Positions 26,506 through 34,328 of a stretch of 64,000 nt of DNA are shown piece by piece. The DNA comes from Chryseobacterium sp. G0162 (lineage in GTDB: Bacteria; Bacteroidota; Bacteroidia; Flavobacteriales; Weeksellaceae). The stretch's first letter is position 1; each line of letters starts with the position of its first letter. The stretch covers positions 3,954,001 through 4,018,000 of the forward strand of contig NZ_CP033922.1 in assembly GCF_003815715.1 (NCBI RefSeq), read 5' to 3'. The notes under the pieces are model-generated. The model had not been told where the DNA came from. It saw only the letters and a list, made by a program, of their open reading frames with translations, and ran no database searches. The position numbers and the translations under genes were made by a program.

Positions 26506-27666
26506 TTAAAGGCTTTTCAATAGTTTCTCGGTATCAGAAGAATCCTGTCCTTCACTTTTTGCAAGTTCGATGGATTTTTCAGCCCACATCTTCGCATTTT
26601 TTTTATCACCAATCTTATTGTAAAGATTAGCTAGTGTATCTGTATTGGCATAGCTCTGTCCTTTTTTTATAGATTCCTGACCCCATGCAATAGCCTGTTC
26701 CAAAGAGGTTTTATTGCTTACATTCTCAAAGAAGTTCCAGGCTGCAGAATTTAATTCTGAACCGTTTGCCTTAGAATAGTCCTGATATACCTCTAAAGTC
26801 AGCTTTTCAAAAAGGGCAATATCTTTGTTTTTTAAAGCTCTGCTGGCTTTTAGTTTCTTTAGTAATTTTTCTGCATTTTCTTTGCTTACGAATTTCTGAA
26901 CTTCTGTAATAAAGTATTGGTCATCCCAGGTTTTAGTATCAGGATTATAAGCCTTTTTAGTAATCGTACTCATTTGGAAGTTCTGATTAAATCTTTCATA
27001 CCTGTCGTCAGGGAAAAGTTTCACGATCTCTGCTTTTTTATCCTGAAAGATTTTGTACAAAGGACTTTCTGTTGTTTGTATACCCGAAATAAGAAGTTGG
27101 GCATCCTCTTCATCCATTGTAGGTTTCACCTGAAAATAACGATTCAATACTTTTTCAGCAAACTCTCCATCATTATAAATGGTAAGTTCTGCAAGGTTTT
27201 TTAAAAATCCAGGTTCCTTTTCTCCTTTTTCAAATTGTTGTTTTAAAGAAGTAAGTCTTTTATTGGGGTCTCCAGCATCTGTAGCAAATTGGATGAAGTC
27301 TTTTTCTTCTACATATCCTAAAGTTCTGTGTACAGCTTCACCGTTTCCGTCAATAAATAAATAGGTAGGGAATGCTTTTACGTTGTATTTTTTTGCCAAC
27401 GCTATTCCTTCTCCTTTTTCCATATCAATTTTAACATTGATGAAATGAGCGTTATAATAATCCCCAACATTCTTCAAAGGGAAGATATTTTTGACCATCA
27501 GTTTACAGGGGCCGCACCATGATGCGTAAGCGTCTACAAAAACCAGTTTGTTTTCTTTTTTAGCTTTGGCAAGGATAGAGGCAAAGTTGCCATCTTCAAA
27601 TTTGATGCCCTGCGCCCATGCAAAAGCACCTATAAATAGAGTAGAAAGTATCACTATTTTTTTCAT
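26506..27666 (-). CDS. Exported thioredoxin-family protein
   Basis: I chose the ATG at 27666 because it begins the signal peptide MKKIVILSTLFIGAFAWAQ; an earlier ATG at 27723 adds an unlikely 19-residue lead. A thioredoxin domain follows, with the active site WCGPC (CGPC at 51-54) and the cis-Pro segment KAFPTYLFIDG. The C-terminal 230 residues are helical repeats (TPR-like, for example LANLYNKIGDKKNAKMWAEK). It probably handles thiol exchange or folding in the periplasm. The partner is unknown. Confidence 0.88.
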   Translation of the reverse strand: MKKIVILSTLFIGAFAWAQGIKFEDGNFASILAKAKKENKLVFVDAYASWCGPCKLMVKNIFPLKNVGDYYNAHFINVKIDMEKGEGIALAKKYNVKAFPTYLFIDGNGEAVHRTLGYVEEKDFIQFATDAGDPNKRLTSLKQQFEKGEKEPGFLKNLAELTIYNDGEFAEKVLNRYFQVKPTMDEEDAQLLISGIQTTESPLYKIFQDKKAEIVKLFPDDRYERFNQNFQMSTITKKAYNPDTKTWDDQYFITEVQKFVSKENAEKLLKKLKASRALKNKDIALFEKLTLEVYQDYSKANGSELNSAAWNFFENVSNKTSLEQAIAWGQESIKKGQSYANTDTLANLYNKIGDKKNAKMWAEKSIELAKSEGQDSSDTEKLLKSL

Positions 27667-27887
27667 AAAAAACGTTTTGTTTCCTGCAAATGTAATAAAT
27701 ATGATGACATTTAAGTTATTCACATTGAAAATAATTATTGAAGAACTTTATTTTTAATACAGGGATAGCCCTATATGAAAGAAAAACATCTATTGTTTCA
27801 AGCTTATTATTAAAATTAATGTAAATGATTATTTTAGTTAAATGATTAAATTTCAGTAGAATATTTTAATAAAAAGCAAAATATTAC

Positions 27888-27895
27888 TAATTTTG
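27888..27895 (+). promoter_or_regulatory. Promoter -7 box of the membrane AraC gene
   Basis: TAATTTTG fits TAnnTTTG and lies 65 bases before the ATG at 27961. No clear TTG is at the expected -33 distance. Confidence 0.45.
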
Positions 27896-27960
27896 TAAAA
27901 AACAAAAAGACACCCGTGAGAAAATGATGAATTATTATAAGAATAATAATTTGTTTTTTT

Positions 27961-29589
27961 ATGTCTAATAATCTATTGAAACTTTTGTTCTTGCTGGCTA
28001 CAGCAATCTCTATATCTGCCCAGAAAAAAAACGACTTCGATCAGGTGTGCGAAAGGACTTCCTCTATCACAGCCTATAAAGATTTACCCAAGGCCATCAA
28101 AACAGCCGATTCCCTTTATATGGTGGCTCATCAACCATTAGAGAAAGTGAAAAGTCTCATGCTGTCCTCAGAGCTTTACCATCATGGTGGAGATCTTAAA
28201 AAAGCAATATGCTACAGTGAAAATGCCCATTCTTTAATTGAACAGTCTCATGATACGGAATGGATGGCCCGCGTATGCCGATTGTTAGCGAGACAGTATA
28301 GACAGGTAGGGTTATACGAAAGATCTAAAAAATACATTATTAAAGGACTGGGAGCCTCCAGACAAATTTCCGGTTTTCAAAATAGTAATGAAGCTGAGGG
28401 ACATCTGAATCAGGAGATGGCTTTCTATGAAATGGAAGCAGGTAACTATGTAAATGCAATACAATACATTGAGTTTTCTCTGAAAAATTTTGAAAAAATA
28501 GACGGTGAGGGTGAAGACAGAACTCAGGCCGCTTCTTATCAGTTGCTGGGAGATATCTATTTTAAGCTTAATGACTATGCGGTTTCCGAAGATTATTACA
28601 GGAAAGCTGAAGATTTGCTTAAAGCTGGAAGCTGCACCCTTGGACTGGTTTATAACGGTCTAGGGGGAATTCGTGTAAAGCAAAAGAACTGGAAAGATGC
28701 AGAGCTATACCTGAAAAAGGCTGAAAAAATTGCGGATACCTCCCGAAGTCTAAAGCTTAAAAAAGCGGTTTACTCCAATATCAATGATTATTATGAAGGA
28801 ATAGGAGATAATTTTAAAGCATCTCTATATGCTGTTAAATATGTGAGAGCCTATGACAGTATTGCAGCCCGGAATCAAGGATTTACTGTAAAAACTAAAG
28901 ATTCAGCGGTTCCTAAAATGAACAAAGGAAATGGATCGATGAATGTAGCTAAAAATGTAGCTATTATTATATTGTTGGTTTCTTTGGTAGGGTTAATTAT
29001 CTTTTTTAGAACAAGACAGAAAAGACAGGTTACAAAGCTGAGAAATATTATTAGGACTCAAATGAGTGTGGGCAACGGTTACAAATCATCTTTATTAAGG
29101 CAGCCCATAAATTCTGAATTTTCTAATATATCCGTAGAAGAAATAGACGAGAAAGATTCTGAATCCGCTCGAAAGAGAAATGACTCTTTGATGACTTCTG
29201 AAACTGAGACTAAGCTGCTTGAACTTCTTGATGAGTTTGAGAAAGGTGATCTCTATAACAATAAAGGAATGTCACTTTCATTTTTAGCAGGGGAACTCAA
29301 TACCAATACGAAATATCTTTCTTATGTAATTAATCAGCACAAGACTGCAGATTTTAAGACTTATATTAACAGGTTAAGAATCAACTATATTGTAGATAAA
29401 CTTATCAATGATGAGAAGTACAGACAATACAAAATCAGTATTCTTGCTGACGAGTGTGGCTTTTCTTCACACAGTAAATTTGCTGCTGTATTTAAAGCCG
29501 TTACAGATTTCTCACCTTCAGCTTATATTAAACATCTTGATGCTGAAAACCAGTTAGATAAAGATGTTCATTTTCGTGAAAACGATTAA
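27961..29589 (+). CDS. TPR-containing membrane-anchored AraC-type regulator
   Basis: The 542-residue protein has a signal-like N-terminus (LLKLLFLLATAISISA), a periplasmic TPR region (about 60-310, with units such as LLGDIYFKLNDYAVSEDYYR), one membrane helix (about 328-348) and a cytoplasmic C-terminal AraC HTH (about 435-530, MSLSFLAGELNTNTKYLSY and DECGFSSHSKFAAVFK). The topology would let an external signal act directly on a DNA-binding domain. This architecture recurs in Bacteroidetes. The targets are unknown; it appears monocistronic. Confidence 0.85.
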   Translation: MSNNLLKLLFLLATAISISAQKKNDFDQVCERTSSITAYKDLPKAIKTADSLYMVAHQPLEKVKSLMLSSELYHHGGDLKKAICYSENAHSLIEQSHDTEWMARVCRLLARQYRQVGLYERSKKYIIKGLGASRQISGFQNSNEAEGHLNQEMAFYEMEAGNYVNAIQYIEFSLKNFEKIDGEGEDRTQAASYQLLGDIYFKLNDYAVSEDYYRKAEDLLKAGSCTLGLVYNGLGGIRVKQKNWKDAELYLKKAEKIADTSRSLKLKKAVYSNINDYYEGIGDNFKASLYAVKYVRAYDSIAARNQGFTVKTKDSAVPKMNKGNGSMNVAKNVAIIILLVSLVGLIIFFRTRQKRQVTKLRNIIRTQMSVGNGYKSSLLRQPINSEFSNISVEEIDEKDSESARKRNDSLMTSETETKLLELLDEFEKGDLYNNKGMSLSFLAGELNTNTKYLSYVINQHKTADFKTYINRLRINYIVDKLINDEKYRQYKISILADECGFSSHSKFAAVFKAVTDFSPSAYIKHLDAENQLDKDVHFREND

Positions 29590-29651
29590 AAATAAATAGC
29601 TTTTAATATTCTGTCTTGCTATTTTCATGAAAATGGATAACCTATTGTTTT

Positions 29652-29923
29652 TTGTAAGACTGCTGCAATCCTATCTTTGCAACAGTGTTAAGGGAATGAC
29701 TACAATATTACATCTTATCTATTTTATTTTAGAAGGAATTGTTTTTTTCTTGAAATAAAATAATACTCTTCCACAAAAAACAAACCATGAAACTTTAGAT
29801 ACGGAACACGTGTATATTTCGTTTTTCATGAAATAACCACGGTTCCTATTTTCATTTACAAAAAATATTCTGATTAGAATATGATTATACAGTATAATCG
29901 GGGTTGATTGCCCGGTTTTTTTT
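29652..29923 (+). ncRNA. Candidate short transcription unit with 20-residue peptide
   Basis: TTG (29652-29654), 17 bases and TATCTTTG (29672-29679) form a good promoter. A hairpin AATCGGG/CCCGGTT at 29896-29917 followed by a T-run to 29923 can end the RNA, giving about 240 bases. The only notable frame is 29696-29758, encoding the hydrophobic peptide MTTILHLIYFILEGIVFFLK. It may be an untranslated RNA, a small membrane peptide or the tail of the upstream AraC mRNA. No expression evidence exists. Confidence 0.35.
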
Positions 29924-29975
29924 CAGTCAAGTTTTTTTAAGTGCAAGTCCACAGATATTCTGTGGATTTGCGATT

Positions 29976-30176
29976 TTATTTCACCTTTGAACTGTCGGTT
30001 TTGGCTTTTGAAGTATCCGGTACCGGTTCAGAATTAGCTACTGCGGAATCACCCATTTTGTTTCTTAAGGAATCTTTGTCATGAGCTGCCTTAAATTCCT
30101 CTCTTTTTTCTTTGTTTTGAGCACAACCTCCAAGGAAAAGAAGTCCAAGTATTGCTCCTGCCCATATTTTTTTCAT
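29976..30176 (-). CDS. Small lipoprotein
   Basis: The 66-residue product has a lipoprotein signal with lipobox LGGC (MKKIWAGAILGLLFLGGC) and a charged, probably disordered mature part rich in Lys, Asp and Ser. It has no known domain. A promoter -7 box and an 11-copy heptanucleotide repeat lie directly upstream, which could make its expression variable. A hairpin (GCAAGTCCACAGA/TCTGTGGATTTGC, about 29942-29970) follows its stop. Confidence 0.65.
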   Translation of the reverse strand: MKKIWAGAILGLLFLGGCAQNKEKREEFKAAHDKDSLRNKMGDSAVANSEPVPDTSKAKTDSSKVK

Positions 30177-30206
30177 AATGATACTTTTTTATGTTTGGTG
30201 TTATAT

Positions 30207-30214
30207 CAAATATA
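30207..30214 (-). promoter_or_regulatory. Lipoprotein promoter -7 box beside heptad repeat
   Basis: On the minus strand the bases read TATATTTG, a full TAnnTTTG match, 31 bases before the ATG at 30176. The -33 position falls inside the adjacent GATAAAA repeat array. Confidence 0.55.
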
Positions 30215-30230
30215 ATGATTTTATTAAAAA

Positions 30231-30310
30231 GATAAAAGATAAAAGATAAAAGATAAAAGATAAAAGATAAAAGATAAAAGATAAAAGATAAAAGATAAAA
30301 GATAAAAGAT
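30231..30310. repeat. Heptanucleotide tandem repeat (GATAAAA) x 11.4
   Basis: Eighty bases show an uninterrupted 7-bp period of GATAAAA, about 11.4 copies with no visible variant unit. Such arrays change copy number by slipped-strand mispairing. It lies 16 bases upstream of the -7 box of the small lipoprotein gene, where a change of unit number would shift upstream promoter contacts. Confidence 0.95.
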
Positions 30311-30343
30311 CTTATCGTTAAAGAACTATTGCGTTTATGTATA

Positions 30344-30431
30344 TTCATTCAGATATCAACATCAATAGGGGTGGCTTTAGCCCAGCCACTCAATAAATAA
30401 AAAATCAAATTCCATTGGCTTTAGCCAAAAC
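30344..30431. repeat. Double-hairpin repeat, copy 2
   Basis: It starts CATTCAGATATCAACATCAA as in copy 1 and has GTGGCT (30371-30376) pairing with AGCCAC (30384-30389), then TTGGC-TTTA-GCCAA (30415-30428). The first hairpin is altered relative to copies 1 and 3 but can still pair. Confidence 0.7.
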
Positions 30432-30494
30432 CTAAGAATCCAATTTAAATTTCATTCTTTTAATTCCTATGATTTACCATTCTTTTCAACAAAA

Positions 30495-30525
30495 AAAATC
30501 TGCAGCGCTTTCAACTGCAGATTTT
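30495..30525 (-). terminator. Intrinsic terminator of lipoprotein gene
   Basis: AAAATCTGCAG (30495-30505) and CTGCAGATTTT (30515-30525) form a perfect 11-bp stem. On the minus strand a run of T follows, so it ends the gene at 30553-30762. Confidence 0.8.
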
Positions 30526-30552
30526 CCATTTTTAAATTAAACGTATATAATG

Positions 30553-30762
30553 CTATTTGGCAGGAGGTGTTGTCATCGAATCCTTTTTCATCTTCATGCT
30601 GTCCGGATTCGTCATTTTTGTAGTCATAGTGTCTGTTGTCATGGGTGATGCGGCCCGTGTATTAGCTGAATCACTGTTGCTTGTAGACATGGATGACTCC
30701 TTGGTTCCACAGCTCACTGCAAATAATCCTATGCCGATAGCTGTTAACAATAACTTTTTCAT
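30553..30762 (-). CDS. Small Met/Thr/Ser-rich lipoprotein
   Basis: The 69-residue product has a lipoprotein signal with lipobox AVSC (MKKLLLTAIGIGLFAVSC) and a low-complexity mature part built of Met, Thr, Ser, Asp and Lys (MTTDTMTTKMTNPDSMKMKK). Met-rich segments can bind copper, but nothing here proves it. It has its own terminator. No family is recognised. Confidence 0.65.
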   Translation of the reverse strand: MKKLLLTAIGIGLFAVSCGTKESSMSTSNSDSANTRAASPMTTDTMTTKMTNPDSMKMKKDSMTTPPAK

Positions 30763-31007
30763 ACAATTTTATTTTGGGGTGTAATCATGAAAAAACAACT
30801 ATTATTCCTAACAAGGTGGAAGGAATCGTAAAATATAGGTAAAGTTTGTTAAAAGATGTTAGGTAGTAAAGGAGTAGGAGGGTTTGAGAGTATTAGAATA
30901 TTAGAGTAGGATTGAATAAAGGGGTTGATGACAAGCAGAATCAGAACCTTGAAATTTAAACATTCTTACCCTCAAACGCTAATACTCTCAAACTTTATCA
31001 TATCCCA
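30763..31007. repeat. Intergenic region with 15-bp inverted repeat
   Basis: GTTTGAGAGTATTAG (30882-30896) and CTAATACTCTCAAAC (30979-30993) are perfect inverted copies 82 bases apart. Related GTTTGAGAGT-type strings appear near 44035. I see no gene in this gap. Confidence 0.5.
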
Positions 31008-31009
31008 TA

Positions 31010-31039
31010 AAAAAGCCCCGAAACCGAAATTCCGAGGCT
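31010..31039 (-). terminator. Intrinsic terminator of pruA
   Basis: On the minus strand AGCCTCGGAA and TTTCGGGGCT pair with G-U wobbles that are valid only in that strand's RNA, followed by T residues. It lies about 46 bases after the pruA stop. Confidence 0.7.
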
Positions 31040-31085
31040 ATATTGAAAGAACAGACAACAATTACTCATTGCCCATTACTCATTA

Positions 31086-32711
31086 TTACCCTAGGTAAGG
31101 ATATTTATAATCTTTTGGAGAAACAAAAGTTTCTTTTACACTTCTTACAGACGTCCATCTAAGAAGGTTCATTTTAGAACCCGCTTTGTCATTTGTTCCT
31201 GAGGCTCTACCACCACCGAAAGGCTGTTGACCTACTACAGCACCAGTTGGCTTATCGTTGATGTAGAAGTTACCAGATGCATTTTCTAAAGCTTTATAAG
31301 CCTCAGCAATTGCGTAACGGTCTTGAGAGAATACAGAACCTGTTAACGAATAAGGAGAAGAAGAATCAACTAATTTAAGAGTTTCTTTCCAGTCCTGGTC
31401 TTCATACACAAATACAGAAAGGATTGGCCCGAAGATCTCTTCAACCATACTTTCGTATTGAGGGTTTGTAGTTTCAATTACCGTTGGGTGTACAAACCAT
31501 CCTTTAGAATCATCGCATGTTCCACCGATAGCTACAGTAGCTTCAGAAGATTCGTTTGCTCTGGTGATATATCCTTTACATTTTTCAAAAGAGTTTTTGT
31601 CAATTACAGCATTTACAAAATTAGAGGTATCTTCAGGAGAACCAATTTTGATAGTAGCCATCTGAGCTTCCATTACTTTTTTCACATCAGCCCAAAGTGA
31701 CTTAGGTACATAAGCTCTTGAAGCTGCAGAACATTTCTGCCCCTGGTATTCGAAAGCACCTCTTACTAAAGCGGTAGCTACAGCTTCTACGTTTGCAGAA
31801 GGATGAGCAATAACAAAGTCTTTACCTCCAGTTTCTCCAACGATTCTTGGATATGTTCTGTAGTTGTGGATATTATCACCGATCATTTTCCACATTCCCT
31901 GGAATACTTTTGTAGAACCTGTGAAGTGTAGACCTGCAAAATCTCTGTGAGCCAATACTTTCTCAGCAGTTTCTTTACCATCTGTAAAGATCATGTTGAT
32001 TACTCCAGCAGGAAGACCCGCTTCAATTAATACATCCATGATTACTTTAGCAGAATAAACCTGCTTATCAGAAGGTTTCCAAACCACAACGTTTCCTAAC
32101 ATCGCCATACAAGTAGGAAGGTTTCCGGAAATCGCTGTAAAGTTAAATGGAGTTACTGCAAAACAGAATCCTTCTAATGGTCTGTATTCTACACGGTTCC
32201 AGATTCCATTGTCAGAAACCGGCTGCTCAGAATACATTTCTGTCATGAATTCAACATTGAATCTTAAGAAATCGATGAACTCACAAGCAGAATCAATTTC
32301 AGCCTGGTGTACGTTTTTAGATTGTCCGATCATTGTAGCAGCATTGATTACATCTCTGTAAGGACCTGCCAATAGATCAGCAGCCTTTAAGAAAATTGCT
32401 GCACGTTGTTCCCAACCTAGTTCGTTCCATTCTTTTTTAGCTGCCAATGCCGCGTTGATAGCGTCATCCACATGCTGCATACCACCTTGGTAATAAAATC
32501 CGAAGTCGTGAGCATGATCCTGAGGAGACTGAAGTTGTACTTTATTATCAGTTTTTACTTCCTTTCCGTTGATAATCATTGGGATTTCAACCTTCTCAGC
32601 CCACATTTTCTTATAAGTGTTGATAAGGCTTTTTACTTCCGGAGATCCCGGTTCATAAGAATTTACCGGCTCATTTACCGCTAATGGTACTTGCGAAATT
32701 GCTTTTGACAT
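31086..32711 (-). CDS. pruA: L-glutamate gamma-semialdehyde dehydrogenase
   Basis: PruA oxidises glutamate semialdehyde (from pyrroline-5-carboxylate) to glutamate with NAD, the second step of proline breakdown. The 541-residue protein matches the P5CDH subgroup: Glu293 in GETGGKD, catalytic Cys327 in YQGQKCSAASRAY and the C-terminal PFGGGRASGTNDKAGS. The proline dehydrogenase is not adjacent. It has its own promoter and terminator. Confidence 0.95.
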   Translation of the reverse strand: MSKAISQVPLAVNEPVNSYEPGSPEVKSLINTYKKMWAEKVEIPMIINGKEVKTDNKVQLQSPQDHAHDFGFYYQGGMQHVDDAINAALAAKKEWNELGWEQRAAIFLKAADLLAGPYRDVINAATMIGQSKNVHQAEIDSACEFIDFLRFNVEFMTEMYSEQPVSDNGIWNRVEYRPLEGFCFAVTPFNFTAISGNLPTCMAMLGNVVVWKPSDKQVYSAKVIMDVLIEAGLPAGVINMIFTDGKETAEKVLAHRDFAGLHFTGSTKVFQGMWKMIGDNIHNYRTYPRIVGETGGKDFVIAHPSANVEAVATALVRGAFEYQGQKCSAASRAYVPKSLWADVKKVMEAQMATIKIGSPEDTSNFVNAVIDKNSFEKCKGYITRANESSEATVAIGGTCDDSKGWFVHPTVIETTNPQYESMVEEIFGPILSVFVYEDQDWKETLKLVDSSSPYSLTGSVFSQDRYAIAEAYKALENASGNFYINDKPTGAVVGQQPFGGGRASGTNDKAGSKMNLLRWTSVRSVKETFVSPKDYKYPYLG

Positions 32712-33121
32712 ATTACGTTTTATTATTTTATTAAATTAAATAAGTATGTTGTATACAAATTTACGACAATTATAAGGAAAGAAAAAAATCACACCTCTTT
32801 TTGTAAAATAAACTTTATTAAAGGATAATCATTGGCATATAATGTTTTTTGAGTATTATATGTTGGAGATATTTTATGTATTTATTCAATCCTTTATATA
32901 GAAGAAAAAGATATATAGATTTGTTATAATTATTGGAATTGGGACAATAAAATATTTGTCATAGTTGATAAGCTATCTTTAAGTGTTGTAAATAAAGGAT
33001 TTATAAAGAAATGTTAAATTTATATAAAATTGTATTTGTTGCGATTTTGAACATTTTAAATAATTTTTTTGATAGCCGGAGTTTTAAGATTTCTCTACTT
33101 TTACATCATTATTAATCAGGT
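32712..33121. promoter_or_regulatory. Divergent intergenic region with pruA promoter
   Basis: On the minus strand TAAATTTG (32756-32763) is a full -7 match 45 bases before the pruA ATG. The rest of this 410-base AT-rich gap should hold the promoter for the plus-strand gene at 33122, but only a weak TACTTTTA near 33098 is visible. I see no gene or repeat. Confidence 0.5.
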
Positions 33122-33487
33122 ATGAAAAAAAGAGTCATATTTTTCTCTTTTGTATTATTTTTCTCAGCTTTATGTGTAGGTATCTTTACCCATACAGGGA
33201 AAACTAAATCATACAGTGATGTCTTATCAAAAATCAACCTTCTTCAGCAAAAATCGGATCAGCAGACCCAGCCTGAAATTTATAGTTTTTCAGATGCGCA
33301 GGATGTACAGGATTCCAATGATTGGGAGAAAGTAAAGTTTGATTATTCAATACTTGCTCAGCAGTGGCTTCACTATTTCTTTGCAAAGTATACTTTTGAG
33401 ACTCCCGTTGCGGCCGTTCAAAACCGCGTTTATATTACAGCACCAAGATACATTCTGTATCATTCCCTGCAAATAGCAGGCTGCTAA
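33122..33487 (+). CDS. Exported protein of unknown function next to urease
   Basis: The 121-residue product has a signal sequence (MKKRVIFFSFVLFFSALCVG) and a mature part with no known domain, ending with APRYILYHSLQIAGC. It lies 156 bases upstream of ureA on the same strand. It could be the first gene of the urease transcript or unrelated. The length and position suggest a small periplasmic or lipid-anchored factor, but no function can be given. Confidence 0.5.
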   Translation: MKKRVIFFSFVLFFSALCVGIFTHTGKTKSYSDVLSKINLLQQKSDQQTQPEIYSFSDAQDVQDSNDWEKVKFDYSILAQQWLHYFFAKYTFETPVAAVQNRVYITAPRYILYHSLQIAGC

Positions 33488-33521
33488 TCTTATCTTAAAC
33501 TTTAATGATCTGCTGTGGTTT

Positions 33522-33615
33522 GTATCCTGTTATAGGTACTGATCCATAAGCATCATTCCCATTTTCAAATTTTTGAACCTATCTATTTGCCTTTTCAGAA
33601 AGGCGAACAGGATAC
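33522..33615 (+). promoter_or_regulatory. Structured leader upstream of ureA
   Basis: GTATCCTGTT (33522-33531) and AACAGGATAC (33606-33615) are perfect inverted arms. Between them GCCTTT-TCAG-AAAGGC (33589-33604) forms an inner hairpin. The structure ends 28 bases before the ureA ATG. It may be a regulatory leader or an operator. It matches no riboswitch class I can name. Confidence 0.4.
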
Positions 33616-33643
33616 TGTTTGTCCAATTTTAAATAAAAATATT

Positions 33644-33946
33644 ATGCACTTAACACCGAGAGAAACGGAGAAGCTTATGCTATTTCTGGCAGGAGAGCTG
33701 GCTCTAAAAAGAAAGGCTAGAGGCCTTAAATTAAATTATCCAGAATCAATAGCGCTGATCAGCCACTTTTTGCTTGAAGGAGCAAGAGACGGAAAAAAAG
33801 TAGCTGAACTGATGCAGGAAGGCGCTAATCTTTTAACTAAAGATGATGTAATGCCTGGCGTGGCAGATATGATCCACGATGTTCAGATTGAAGCTACATT
33901 CCCTGATGGAACAAAGCTGGTAACCGTACACAACCCAATCCGTTAA
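33644..33946 (+). CDS. ureA: Urease gamma subunit
   Basis: The 100-residue gamma subunit of the nickel urease, which hydrolyses urea to ammonia and carbamate in the cytoplasm. I chose the ATG at 33644 since it gives the canonical start [14 protein letters not shown]; an earlier frame start at 33587 adds a non-homologous lead. Conserved segments include [20 protein letters not shown] and [20 protein letters not shown]. It is followed by ureB after 12 bases. Confidence 0.96.
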   Translation: MHLTPRETEKLMLFLAGELALKRKARGLKLNYPESIALISHFLLEGARDGKKVAELMQEGANLLTKDDVMPGVADMIHDVQIEATFPDGTKLVTVHNPIR

Positions 33947-33958
33947 TTCCTATTGATT

Positions 33959-34327
33959 ATGATACCAGGAGAAATTTTTGTAAAAGAAGGTACAATTATC
34001 TGCAATGAAGGCAGAGAAACTGTCAAAATAAAAGTAACCAATACAGGAGATCGTCCTATTCAGGTTGGTTCACACTTTCACTTTTTTGAAGTAAACAAGG
34101 CAATGAGCTTTGATCGTGAAAAAGCTTTCGGAAAGAGACTGAATATTGTAGCCAGTACTGCAGTACGTTTTGAACCGGGAGAAGAAAAAGAAGTGGAATT
34201 GGTAGAAATAGGAGGAACCAAAAAAGCAATGGGCTTTAATAATCTTGTTGATGGACAGGTAGATTCTGAAGATCAGAAAAAAGCAAGCCTTGCAAAAGCT
34301 GAAGAGTTAAACTTTAAAAATCACTAA
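33959..34327 (+). CDS. ureB: Urease beta subunit
   Basis: The 122-residue beta subunit starts at the ATG 33959 ([13 protein letters not shown]), the usual UreB opening; a TTG two codons earlier is less likely. The conserved core [20 protein letters not shown] and [20 protein letters not shown] is present. One base separates its stop from ureC. As in most bacteria, A, B and C are three separate genes. Confidence 0.96.
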   Translation: MIPGEIFVKEGTIICNEGRETVKIKVTNTGDRPIQVGSHFHFFEVNKAMSFDREKAFGKRLNIVASTAVRFEPGEEKEVELVEIGGTKKAMGFNNLVDGQVDSEDQKKASLAKAEELNFKNH

Positions 34328-34328
34328 G

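Noticed and set aside
30091..30348. Minus-strand open frame with repeated SFIFYLL units
   Set aside because: The repeats come from reading the 7-bp GATAAAA array in one frame (three units give seven residues). The frame runs over the lipoprotein promoter and start, so it is chance.
33522..33615. Known riboswitch before ureA
   Set aside because: The folded leader lacks the conserved loops of any class I can recognise, so it is listed only as a candidate structure.
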